Origin: Tannerellaceae bacterium
Lineage (GTDB): Bacteria > Bacteroidota > Bacteroidia > Bacteroidales > Tannerellaceae
Length of the DNA stretch: 53,049 nucleotides
Assembly (NCBI GenBank): GCA_031266215.1
Contig: JAISBL010000130.1
Coordinates: 1-53,049 of the forward strand
Direction of reading: 5' to 3'
Part shown: piece after piece, positions 42,558-49,867 of the stretch
How the letters are laid out: each line of letters opens with the position of its first letter
Numbering within the stretch: position 1 is the first letter of the stretch
The notes under the pieces: model-generated
Seen by the model: only the letters and a program-made list of their open reading frames with translations
What the model was told of the DNA's origin: nothing
Database searches by the model: none
Program-made: the position numbers and the translations under genes

Positions 42558-43295
42558 TCATGCGAATGTCAGTACCTGGTCAAAAGTGATACTGCGGGGC
42601 TCTTTCAGGATGTAGCCCACGGTGTACTGTGTGATTATTTCCAACGTACAGGTCGAACTCATTGGAACCGACGGTATGACGACCATAAGTTCCGAAGGGT
42701 TGTTGATCACTATGTCCGTAGGATCGACCTTCACAGTAGCGCCGCTGTCGCCGTGGAAATAGACGCCTATCGAGTCGTATTTGCCGTCGCCGGCGATTTT
42801 CAGCCTGCTGCCGCTTATGCGGAGGTTGCGGTCGACGGTGAGAAGGTTGTTTATTGACCCGGTCTTGACGTCGAGCACCTGGGCGATGTACCCGTCGGTA
42901 TTGGGAGCCCCCTGTATCTCTACCGTGATGCTGGGGATTTCTTTACGCATAAGGGCGCCCTGGTGAAACTCAAAGATGATGGTGTGCTTGTCGGGGTCGT
43001 ACTGACCGAGTGGGTTGTTGACCACTCCCTTTACGTTTACCGAGGCTGTGAACCATCCGGTGTTGATAGAATAACCGTCGCAGAGCTGGTAACCCATCTC
43101 CTTAAGCCACAGTTCTACGGCATGCTCCATAGCGGCGGCCGTTACGTCCGCCCCTCCGCGGGAGACGGCGATCTCACATACTTCGCTGATATTGAGCGAA
43201 CGATCCGCAATTACACGGATGGAATAGTCATCAGGGTCTTCGGTGAGATAGTTCTTGTACAGGTTTGCCCTGATCTTGTGAAAGATGTTTGACAT
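42558..43295 (-). CDS. HU-like DNA-binding/DUF4469 protein, copy 2
   Basis: 245 residues, same design as the gene at 12533-13261 but strongly diverged. The N-terminal HU/IHF-like part begins MSNIFHKIRANLYKNYLTED and includes ISEVCEIAVSRGGADVTAAA and SINTGWFTASVNVKGVV. From about residue 145 the Ig-like DUF4469 module reads NNLLTVDRNLRISGSRLKIA and GVYFHGDSGATVKVDP. Conservation is better in the C-terminal than the N-terminal half, as would be expected if the DNA-binding part is adapted to the adjacent array, which differs from that of copy 1. A terminator hairpin lies in its 5' leader. Function unknown. Confidence 0.82.
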   Translation of the reverse strand: MSNIFHKIRANLYKNYLTEDPDDYSIRVIADRSLNISEVCEIAVSRGGADVTAAAMEHAVELWLKEMGYQLCDGYSINTGWFTASVNVKGVVNNPLGQYDPDKHTIIFEFHQGALMRKEIPSITVEIQGAPNTDGYIAQVLDVKTGSINNLLTVDRNLRISGSRLKIAGDGKYDSIGVYFHGDSGATVKVDPTDIVINNPSELMVVIPSVPMSSTCTLEIITQYTVGYILKEPRSITFDQVLTFA

Positions 43296-43330
43296 AACTA
43301 AAAAAAAATAAAAGGTTAGTATTATTGATT

Positions 43331-43381
43331 AAAAAAAAGAAACCCGCCTGCAGAAGATGAATATCTTCCAACGGACGGGTT
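43331..43381 (-). terminator. Terminator/attenuator upstream of DUF4469 copy 2
   Basis: Minus-strand AACCCG (43376-43381) pairs with CGGGTT (43341-43346); an inner GAAGAT/ATCTTC hairpin extends it, and a run of T (43331-43338 as A on the plus strand) follows. It ends about 35 bp before the gene's ATG. It may end upstream transcription or act as an attenuator for the gene. Confidence 0.7.
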
Positions 43382-43454
43382 ATATGTTTTTCAGTAAAAG
43401 AGGACAGAGAAAACAGAGCTGTCCCTGCTTGCTTTATTGATTGATTTTTGCTAA

Positions 43455-43491
43455 GCACGTACGCGCGCACGTGTGTGTGTGTGTGTGTGTG
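43455..43491. repeat. (GT)10 microsatellite in a 37-bp alternating purine-pyrimidine tract
   Basis: GT repeats ten times at 43471-43490 and is preceded by GCACGTACGCGCGCAC, so alternation is unbroken over 37 bp. Such tracts slip readily and can adopt Z-DNA. It is about 160 bp upstream of DUF4469 copy 2, in its likely promoter or leader region. Confidence 0.9.
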
Positions 43492-43497
43492 GTGTGT

Positions 43498-43734
43498 CAA
43501 GAGTCGGATAGCTATTAACTAACCGTAAAGGGCCGGGAACACAGATGGATGTCATTATGATTTAAGCTGAGTTAAAATTAACGGATGCAAACATAATTAT
43601 TTTTTTTGTAAAAGCAATACGTCCGCAATGTAAAATGATATGTCACATATAAAATACACCATCCCTTGCAGCGCTTTCGCTTCGCTCGCAAATAACGGCA
43701 CAGAGGCAGCAACAAAGTCTAATGGGCTGTGTGC
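43498..43734. other. Intergenic stretch between DUF4469 copy 2 and porQ
   Basis: No gene is supported. It is AT-rich in its first half, including a run of T at 43600-43607. CTTTCGCTTCGCTCGCAAATAACGG near 43674 partly matches (reverse complement) a segment near 30690. Confidence 0.35.
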
Positions 43735-43736
43735 AA

Positions 43737-43801
43737 CCGCCTGGCAGGGATGCGCACGACCGGTTGGGCGGCCGGGGAGCGGCGCAACCGTGGCGGTTTT
43801 T
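43737..43801 (+). terminator. GC-rich structured element with T run upstream of porQ
   Basis: AACCGCC (43737-43743) can pair with GGCGGTT (43792-43798), enclosing a GC-rich stretch with internal inverted repeats (GACCGG, GGCCGG), and is followed by a run of seven T. It may be a terminator, a structured small RNA or the 5' boundary of the porQ promoter, which lies immediately downstream. Confidence 0.4.
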
Positions 43802-43824
43802 TTCGTTTGTATGGATGTAATTTG

Positions 43825-43832
43825 TACTTTTG
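43825..43832 (+). promoter_or_regulatory. -7 box of the porQ promoter
   Basis: TACTTTTG fits TAnnTTTG and is 22 bp upstream of the ATG at 43855. A GGAGG sequence at 43844-43848 is a usable ribosome binding site. Confidence 0.6.
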
Positions 43833-43854
43833 GCTGATTTATTGGAGGCAAAAA

Positions 43855-44787
43855 ATGAGAAGTCTATATGTTATATTTTTATTTTTACTGACAGCTGCCG
43901 GGACTGCGGCGCAGAATGGGGGCGAGGTTTTTACTTTTTTGCGCTATCCGTCCTCGGCAAGGGTTAATGCTCTGGGTGGGAGTAATGTCTCGCTCGTGGA
44001 ACGCGACCCCTCGCTGGTTTTTCATAACCCTGCGCTGTCCGGCGCTGAGATGGACGGGATGGTGAACCTCAATTATATGAACTTCTCCGCCGGGGTACGC
44101 TTTGGAAGCGCCCTTTATACCCGTGCTCTGGGCGAGACGGGGGCCTGGAGCGTGGGCGCCGCCTATATGAGTTACGGTAATTTCAGGCAGACGACGCCGG
44201 AGAATACCGTGACGGGCCAGTTCTCGGTGGAGGATATAAGTCTGAACGCCATGTACTCCCACAACCTGTCTGAACGCTGGAGGGGAGGGATAGCCATTAA
44301 GTTCCTCTATTCGTCGCTGGAGAGCTACACCTCTATCGGACTTGCGGCGGATGCGGGACTGAGCTATTACGATGAGGAGAGGAATTTTTCGGCCGGTATA
44401 GCCCTCAAACATGCCGGTGCGCAGTTGAAGGCTTATTATGACGAGCGGCAGCCGTTGCCCTGGGACATACAGGCGGGCTTCAGTAAAAGGCTGGAACATG
44501 CTCCTTTCAGGCTGTCGCTTACGGCGGCGTACCTTACTTCATGGGATATGGGCTTTTTTAAGCATTTTGTTGCCGGGGTGGACTTTACGCCTTCGGATAA
44601 CTTCTGGCTCGGTGTGGGCTTCAACCCCAAGATAAACGCCGACATGAAATTGCAGAGCGGTAACTCCCTGGGCGGCTTCTCGGCCGGAGGGGGAGTGAGG
44701 ATAAAAGTCTTTGACGTCGGAGTGTCGGTAGTCCGCTATCATCCGTCGGCCCTGTCTGCGATGCTGTCGCTTTCCGTTACACTGTAA
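43855..44787 (+). CDS. porQ: Type IX secretion system protein PorQ
   Basis: 310 residues from the ATG at 43855; the frame extends upstream to 43729 but lacks coding character there and spans the promoter. A signal peptide (YVIFLFLLTAAGTAAQ) is followed by FLRYPSSARVNALGGSNVSL and FHNPALSGAEMDGMVNLNYM, the PorV/PorQ opening. The many amphipathic strands fit a 14-stranded outer membrane barrel like FadL. PorQ holds the PorU sortase complex of T9SS. Its stop overlaps the convergent oxidoreductase gene by 11 bp. It suggests a functional T9SS in this genome. Confidence 0.9.
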   Translation: MRSLYVIFLFLLTAAGTAAQNGGEVFTFLRYPSSARVNALGGSNVSLVERDPSLVFHNPALSGAEMDGMVNLNYMNFSAGVRFGSALYTRALGETGAWSVGAAYMSYGNFRQTTPENTVTGQFSVEDISLNAMYSHNLSERWRGGIAIKFLYSSLESYTSIGLAADAGLSYYDEERNFSAGIALKHAGAQLKAYYDERQPLPWDIQAGFSKRLEHAPFRLSLTAAYLTSWDMGFFKHFVAGVDFTPSDNFWLGVGFNPKINADMKLQSGNSLGGFSAGGGVRIKVFDVGVSVVRYHPSALSAMLSLSVTL

Positions 44788-45835
44788 GGCCGCCCCGCGG
44801 GCGGTTATTCTGCACTGTTGCAGATGAGCAGCCGTAGATGCGCTGTATTATATCTACCACTTTCATACCTTCAAGTACGTTTGTTGTTATCGGTTCGCCG
44901 GAACCTCCGGCGAGGACGTTTACTACGTTGCGGATGACGTAATGGTGGTTTTGCGCCGAGCCTTTGTACGGGCCGTAGTCGTTGCCGGGATTGGTAGGCG
45001 GCAGGCAGGGCATGTCGTAGTCTTTTACGTGGCAGTATACGACCTTGTCCATGTATTGGCCGCCTATTTTGACGCTGCCGTTACGGGCCACCACCAGCAT
45101 GCTGCTCTCCATGTTCGTGTCCCATACGGACGTGGAATAGCAGAGGGATCCGATGCCTCCGCCGGTGAAGCGGAAGTTTATCATGCCCGAATCTTCAAAG
45201 TCGGTGAGGGCGGCATGGTTGAAATCGGCAAACCGGGCCTGTATATCGGTTATGTCGCCGAACAGCCAGTACATTATGTCGATGAAGTGTGAGAATTGCG
45301 TGAAGAGCGTGCCCCCGTCCAGCTTTGCGTCGCCGTGCCATCCGCCCGGTTTGTAATAGCGTTCGTCACGATTCCAGTAGCAGTTGAGCTGGACCATATA
45401 AATATCTCCCAGCCTGCCCGACTCTATCATCTCTTTTATCCATACAGAGGGCGGGGAGTAGCGGTTTTGCATCACACAGAAGGCTTGTCTGCGGTGTTTG
45501 AGGGCGGCGTAGACCACCTTTTCGGCATCGGCGCGCGTCAGGGCCACAGGTTTTTCTATAACTACATGGTAGCCCGCTTCAATGGCCTGGACGGCCATCG
45601 AAGCATGCAGGCCGTTGGGCGTGCAGATATTGACCACGTCGGCCGGAAGTCCGGCCGCAAGCATGGCGGAGTAATCGCTGAAGAATGGTACGTGATAGTC
45701 GTCGAGGCCAAGCTCCCTGGCGGGAAGGACGTCGCAAAGGGCGACCAGTCCGGCCCCTTCGTCGCGGAGGATCATCTCTGCATGACGCTTGCCGATATGT
45801 CCGCAACCGGCTACTGCGAAGTTTATCCTCTTCAT
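44777..45835 (-). CDS. Gfo/Idh/MocA-family oxidoreductase
   Basis: 352 residues. The N-terminal Rossmann fold (about 1-120) begins with INFAVAGCGHIGKRHAEMIL and contains the family motif VIEKPVALTRADAEK. The C-terminal alpha/beta domain includes GGWHGDAKLDGGTLFTQFSH with the conserved GGG-like strand and a Ser/His-rich stretch. It uses NAD(P) to act on sugars or cyclitols; specificity is not evident. It follows nagB after 9 bp, suggesting a role in amino-sugar or glycan use. UDP-GlcNAc or UDP-ManNAc-type dehydrogenases of this family are an alternative. Confidence 0.9.
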   Translation of the reverse strand: MKRINFAVAGCGHIGKRHAEMILRDEGAGLVALCDVLPARELGLDDYHVPFFSDYSAMLAAGLPADVVNICTPNGLHASMAVQAIEAGYHVVIEKPVALTRADAEKVVYAALKHRRQAFCVMQNRYSPPSVWIKEMIESGRLGDIYMVQLNCYWNRDERYYKPGGWHGDAKLDGGTLFTQFSHFIDIMYWLFGDITDIQARFADFNHAALTDFEDSGMINFRFTGGGIGSLCYSTSVWDTNMESSMLVVARNGSVKIGGQYMDKVVYCHVKDYDMPCLPPTNPGNDYGPYKGSAQNHHYVIRNVVNVLAGGSGEPITTNVLEGMKVVDIIQRIYGCSSATVQNNRPRGGLTV

Positions 45836-45844
45836 ATATGGCGC

Positions 45845-46657
45845 TTATTTAAGCAACGCGTCGGGCGAGAGGTTATCTTTCTCGATGTCTTTGAAGTAAT
45901 TGTAAGTGCCGACCTTAAGCTCGGCGCATGCCGCTTCGTCGGCGACTATGATGCCCCTGGGATGCATCTGGAGGGCGGTGATGGTCCACATCTGGCTGAC
46001 GGCCCCTTCGACTGCCTGCTGAAGCGCGCGCGCCTTGTTATGCCCGTTCACCAGAATAAGCACCTCTCTGGCGTCCATAACAGTGCCCACGCCTACGGTG
46101 AGGGCGGTCTTGGGCACTTTGTTCACGTCGTTGCCGAAGAAGCGCGAATTGGCGATGATGGTATCCGTTGTCAGGGTCTTGACCCGTGTGCGGGATGTAA
46201 GCGAGGAAGCGGGCTCGTTGAAAGCGATATGTCCGTCGGGGCCTATACCGCCGAGGAAGAGGTCGATGCCTCCGGCGGCTTTCATGGCGGCTTCATATTC
46301 ATAGCATTCTTTTTCCAAATCAGCCGCATTGCCGTTAAGGATATGTACGTTTCCGCCGGGAATGTCTATATGGCTGAAGAGATTTTTCCACATGAACGAG
46401 TGGTAGCTCTCGGGATGATCCTGCGGTAGTCCCACGTATTCATCCATATTAAAGGTTACGACGTGGCGGAAGGATACCTGTCCCTGCTTATACAGTTCGA
46501 CAAGGTTGCGGTACATGCCTACGGGCGATGAGCCGGTGGGCAATCCCAGTACGAAGGGCTTCCCTTCCCTGGGATTTGCCTTCCTTATGCGGGCGGCCAC
46601 GTAACGCGCCGCCCAGCGGGAAAGCAGTTCGTAATCAGGTTCGATTATCAGTCTCAT
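45845..46657 (-). CDS. nagB: Glucosamine-6-phosphate deaminase
   Basis: 270 residues, as expected. It converts glucosamine-6-phosphate to fructose-6-phosphate and ammonia, feeding amino sugars into glycolysis. Seen: [20 protein letters not shown], the motif [20 protein letters not shown] and the active site [20 protein letters not shown] (His in GHIAF, Asp in NMDEY). Allosteric-site residues were not assessed. It lies 22 bp after the flavoprotein gene and 9 bp before the Gfo/Idh gene in a minus-strand group led by lgt. Confidence 0.97.
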   Translation of the reverse strand: MRLIIEPDYELLSRWAARYVAARIRKANPREGKPFVLGLPTGSSPVGMYRNLVELYKQGQVSFRHVVTFNMDEYVGLPQDHPESYHSFMWKNLFSHIDIPGGNVHILNGNAADLEKECYEYEAAMKAAGGIDLFLGGIGPDGHIAFNEPASSLTSRTRVKTLTTDTIIANSRFFGNDVNKVPKTALTVGVGTVMDAREVLILVNGHNKARALQQAVEGAVSQMWTITALQMHPRGIIVADEAACAELKVGTYNYFKDIEKDNLSPDALLK

Positions 46658-46679
46658 ATTTTCTGTACTATTTTGGTGT

Positions 46680-47870
46680 TTATGCTTCTTTCAGTCTGTC
46701 CGCCACGGCTTTTCCCAGTCTCAGGCAGGCCTCGTATTTGTCTTCCGACATCCCCTGCTTCTGCTCTACCGGTTCGCCGGCCACTTCCCAGTTCATCTTT
46801 TCGGCAAAGGCGGCGAGCCGTTTCAGCGAGGCTCCAGCCCAGGTAAATGAGCCTAAGTAGCCGAAGATACGCTTTTTCACTTCCCGTATCTCTATCTTGC
46901 TCAGTAGCGATTCCACTTCGGGGAACAGTTGGTTGCTGTACGTAGGGCTGCCTATGATCAGGCCTTTGTACCTGAAGACGTCTCTCAGGATATAAGAAGC
47001 GTGGCTTTTGCTTACGTTGTGCATCGCTATATTGCGCACTCCGTTTTCCGACAGCGCTGAGGCGATGGCCTCGGCCATTTGTTCGGTATGGCCGTACATG
47101 CTTCCGTAGGCTATCGTCACCCCTTCTTCGCCTTCGTAGCGGCTCAGGCGGTTGTAGACGGAGACGGCATCCGTCAGGCGTTCGCGCCATACGGGGCCGT
47201 GCGTGGAGCAGATGGTTTGCACATCCAGTCCGGACAGCTTCTGAAGAGCCTTCTGCACCGGGTTCCCATACTTCCCGACAATATTGGCGTAATAGCGCAC
47301 CATCTCATCCATAAAGGGGGATACGTTCATCTGCGCGTCTACTACGCCACCGTCGAGCGTGCCGTATGTGCCGAAGGCGTCAGCCGAGAAGAGCGTCTTC
47401 TCCTTCGGGTCATAGGTGAACATCACTTCGGGCCAGTGTACCATCGGCGCCATATAGAAATGCAACGCCCGGCTTCCGATGTCGAGCGTATCTCCTTCCT
47501 TCACTTCATGGAGGCCGGTCGTGATGTTGTGGTAACCTTCCAGCATGCCGAAGGTCTTACTGTTGCCTACGATCTTTACGCCGGGATACTGCTGCCTGAG
47601 CAACCGTATACTACCTGAATGGTCAGGCTCCATATGGTCTACTATAAGATAGTCCAGCGGACGGCCGTTGAGGGCGCGGGCTGTTTTTTTCAGGAAAACG
47701 TCCGAGTAGCATACGTCTACCGTGTCGATTAATACGGTTTTATCGTCAAGGATCAGATAGGCGTTATAGGATACGCCGGAGGGCAGTGGCCACAGGTTTT
47801 CAAACAATTCTTTCTGGCGGTCGTTTACGCCAACATAAAACAGGTTATTTGCTATTTCTCTTGGGTTCAT
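46680..47870 (-). CDS. A-type flavodiiron protein (FprA family)
   Basis: 396 residues from the ATG at 47870; the frame is open to 47927 but that would extend into lgt. Flavodiiron proteins reduce O2 to water, and some reduce NO, protecting anaerobes. The lactamase-like half binds the diiron centre: HMEPDH supplies His79, Glu81, Asp83 and His84, followed by [21 protein letters not shown] and STHGPVWR. The flavodoxin half binds FMN at [20 protein letters not shown]. Its start overlaps the lgt stop by 26 bp. Confidence 0.95.
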   Translation of the reverse strand: MNPREIANNLFYVGVNDRQKELFENLWPLPSGVSYNAYLILDDKTVLIDTVDVCYSDVFLKKTARALNGRPLDYLIVDHMEPDHSGSIRLLRQQYPGVKIVGNSKTFGMLEGYHNITTGLHEVKEGDTLDIGSRALHFYMAPMVHWPEVMFTYDPKEKTLFSADAFGTYGTLDGGVVDAQMNVSPFMDEMVRYYANIVGKYGNPVQKALQKLSGLDVQTICSTHGPVWRERLTDAVSVYNRLSRYEGEEGVTIAYGSMYGHTEQMAEAIASALSENGVRNIAMHNVSKSHASYILRDVFRYKGLIIGSPTYSNQLFPEVESLLSKIEIREVKKRIFGYLGSFTWAGASLKRLAAFAEKMNWEVAGEPVEQKQGMSEDKYEACLRLGKAVADRLKEA

Positions 47871-48693
47871 ATGTTTTGTTTTTCTTGTTAAGGGCGCGCC
47901 ATACAAAATACAGGCCTGCCAGCACAAAGGGTATGCTGAGTAACTGTCCCATATTTAAAAGCATATTGGCTTCAAACTCTTCCTGATCGTTTTTAAGGAA
48001 CTCGATGAAGAAGCGCGCGCCAAAGATGCAAATCATAAATACGCCAAAGATAAGTCCCTCTTTCCTGTATGCATTTTTCCTGAAATACAACCACATGCAG
48101 AGGACAAAGGTCAGGAGGTAGCACACTGCTTCGTACAGTCCCGTGGGGTGGCTCGGGGCGCTGAATACAGGCTCTGCCCCTCTTTTCCATGCGTTGAGGT
48201 TCTCAATGAAGCGGAATCCCCAGGGTTTGTCAGTCACATGTCCGTATACCTCGTGATTCATAAGGTTCCCCAGGCGGATAAATGCCGCTACCAGTCCGGT
48301 AGGTACGACCAGTTTATCGAAAGTCCAGAGCATGCTTTTATGAGACACGCGTTTAGAATAGAAATAGACGGCGATTATGATGCCCAGCGTCCCGCCGTGG
48401 CTCGCCAGTCCGCCTTCCCATATCAGAAATATTTCTCCGGGATGCTCCAGGTAATAGCTTGGATTGTAGAATAAGATATGCCCTAAGCGGGCGCCTATTA
48501 TAGTCCCGATAACGGTGTACATCAGAAGGGAGTCGATCCAGTTTTGCGGCAGTTTCTCGTTCTTCCACATCCGCGCTACAATCCAGTAACCGATAGCGAA
48601 ACCGACAGCAAAGGCCAATCCATACCAGCGTATTTCGCGCGACCCGATACTGAATATGGCAGGGTCGGCCGTCCAGGTAATATATTCTAACAT
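47845..48693 (-). CDS. lgt: Prolipoprotein diacylglyceryl transferase
   Basis: 282 residues. Lgt attaches diacylglycerol from phosphatidylglycerol to the lipobox Cys of prolipoproteins, the first step of lipoprotein maturation. Several membrane helices and the family motifs are present: IRWYGLAFAVGFAIGYWIV near the start, GGLASHGGTLGIIIAVYFYS and FIRLGNLMNHEVYGHVTDKP with the signature Arg, Asn and Glu, and HPTGLYEAVCYL. It is the first gene of the lgt-fprA-nagB-Gfo/Idh group. It would process the several lipoproteins encoded in this window. Confidence 0.95.
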   Translation of the reverse strand: MLEYITWTADPAIFSIGSREIRWYGLAFAVGFAIGYWIVARMWKNEKLPQNWIDSLLMYTVIGTIIGARLGHILFYNPSYYLEHPGEIFLIWEGGLASHGGTLGIIIAVYFYSKRVSHKSMLWTFDKLVVPTGLVAAFIRLGNLMNHEVYGHVTDKPWGFRFIENLNAWKRGAEPVFSAPSHPTGLYEAVCYLLTFVLCMWLYFRKNAYRKEGLIFGVFMICIFGARFFIEFLKNDQEEFEANMLLNMGQLLSIPFVLAGLYFVWRALNKKNKTYEPKRNSK

Positions 48694-48741
48694 AGCTTCA
48701 CTAAATTAACAGGTTAAATACAGAAATGTACCAAATGGTGG

Positions 48742-48749
48742 CAAAGGTA
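48742..48749 (-). promoter_or_regulatory. -7 box of the lgt promoter
   Basis: Minus-strand TACCTTTG fits TAnnTTTG, 48 bp upstream of the lgt ATG. No -33 TTTG is seen at 19 bp. Confidence 0.5.
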
Positions 48750-48880
48750 ATCATTCCACAAAGACTGGCAAGAACCGGGCCGTATGGCCGGATAAATTTT
48801 ATTCCGGCGTTAGTCCGCCACAAGAACGCTGCTTATCTGCGCACGTCAGTATGTTCCATGATGCAGGGCGGCCATTGGCG

Positions 48881-49573
48881 TTATTGGAAAGAGATGTAGA
48901 CCGATAGCCTTTCGAGGTCGGATTCGGTGAATTCTTCCAACAGGCGTAGATTCTCCCAGCCGGTGAGACGTCCTTTCCGGCGGAATAGCTGCTGTATGGC
49001 GCGCGCCTGCCTGTATGTGATGTAGGGGTGCTTTGACAGAGAATCGGAAGGGAGATAATTTACCGGCAGTCTGGCGATGAAAGAGGTATCGGCATGAAAC
49101 CAGCTCTCCAGCGAGAGATAGCGTTCTTCGTCTATTCCGTACACCTCCCTGAGCTGTCCAACGTGATAGAAGCCGCCAAGCAAAGTCCTGTATTTTACTA
49201 TACGGCCGGCGAAAACACTACCTATGCCGGGGACTTTTTTCAGTGTCGCAGTATCCGCCGTATTCAGTTCGACCACGGTTCCGGCCGGGAATTTCTCCTG
49301 TCGGGGAAAAGAAGATGTCCGTGCCTGCCGGCGTGCAGGAGTTTTTTCTGTCGTTGGCAGTGGCGTTGCAATCTTACGGGTAGTATCTATCGGAATGGGT
49401 GTGGGAGCGTTTTCCGGGTTTACGATATAGCGGGGCTGCTCTTCTGTGACAGCGCCTTCTCTGTATTTGTCGGCGACGATCAGCAATATGCCTCCAACGG
49501 CAATAAGCAATAGCAATAATGTGAGCGCTCTCCTTTCTCCTTTGGAGAAGTATAATAAATCACGCCAGTTCAT
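48881..49573 (-). CDS. Membrane-anchored helix-hairpin-helix protein (ComEA-like)
   Basis: 230 residues. One N-terminal membrane helix (about 16-35, LTLLLLLIAVGGILLIVAD) anchors a mainly extracytoplasmic protein. A Pro/Arg/Thr-rich linker follows. From about residue 100 two helix-hairpin-helix units occur: VELNTADTATLKKVPGIGSV with FAGRIVKYRTLLGG, and a second with YITYRQARAIQQLFRRKGRL. ComEA-type domains bind DNA during uptake; in Bacteroidota such proteins are common but their role in transformation is unproven. It stands alone between lgt and the large secreted protein gene. Confidence 0.88.
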   Translation of the reverse strand: MNWRDLLYFSKGERRALTLLLLLIAVGGILLIVADKYREGAVTEEQPRYIVNPENAPTPIPIDTTRKIATPLPTTEKTPARRQARTSSFPRQEKFPAGTVVELNTADTATLKKVPGIGSVFAGRIVKYRTLLGGFYHVGQLREVYGIDEERYLSLESWFHADTSFIARLPVNYLPSDSLSKHPYITYRQARAIQQLFRRKGRLTGWENLRLLEEFTESDLERLSVYISFQ

Positions 49574-49657
49574 ATATTAAGGTTTTTAAAAGGTGTAATA
49601 ATTCATTTTTGGATATCTGCGCCGCAAAAATATTAAATAAAAAGACATCCGCCATAG

Positions 49658-49867
49658 GCTTTCGGAGAACTATCCCGCCGTGCTCCTTAGATGTGGGTTG
49701 ACAGGCACCGAGCAGGAGTTGATGGTGATTGTGAATGTCCTCAGAGTACCGTCGCAACCGTTATACACTGGAGTTACGGTAATAGTAGCCTGTCCGGCCT
49801 GGGCGGCTGTAAACTGGGGCAGGTTGCCCGTCCCGCTTGCGGCCAGACCGATAGAGGTATTGCTGTT
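49658..49867 (-). repeat. Duplicated sequence, left copy
   Basis: The 3' end of the 829-residue protein gene is nearly identical to 52840-53049, with about ten differences over some 207 bp. Similarity stops just past the stop codon, so the duplication boundary lies at the gene ends. The offset between copies is 3182 bp. Confidence 0.95.

Noticed and set aside
43231-43500. His-Thr leader peptide (MTHHTHTHTH) read from the GT tract as a his-type attenuator
   Set aside because: The frame starts at TTG, alternates His with Thr only because of the dinucleotide repeat, and runs through the terminator hairpin into the next gene, so it does not fit attenuator geometry; the downstream gene is not histidine-related.
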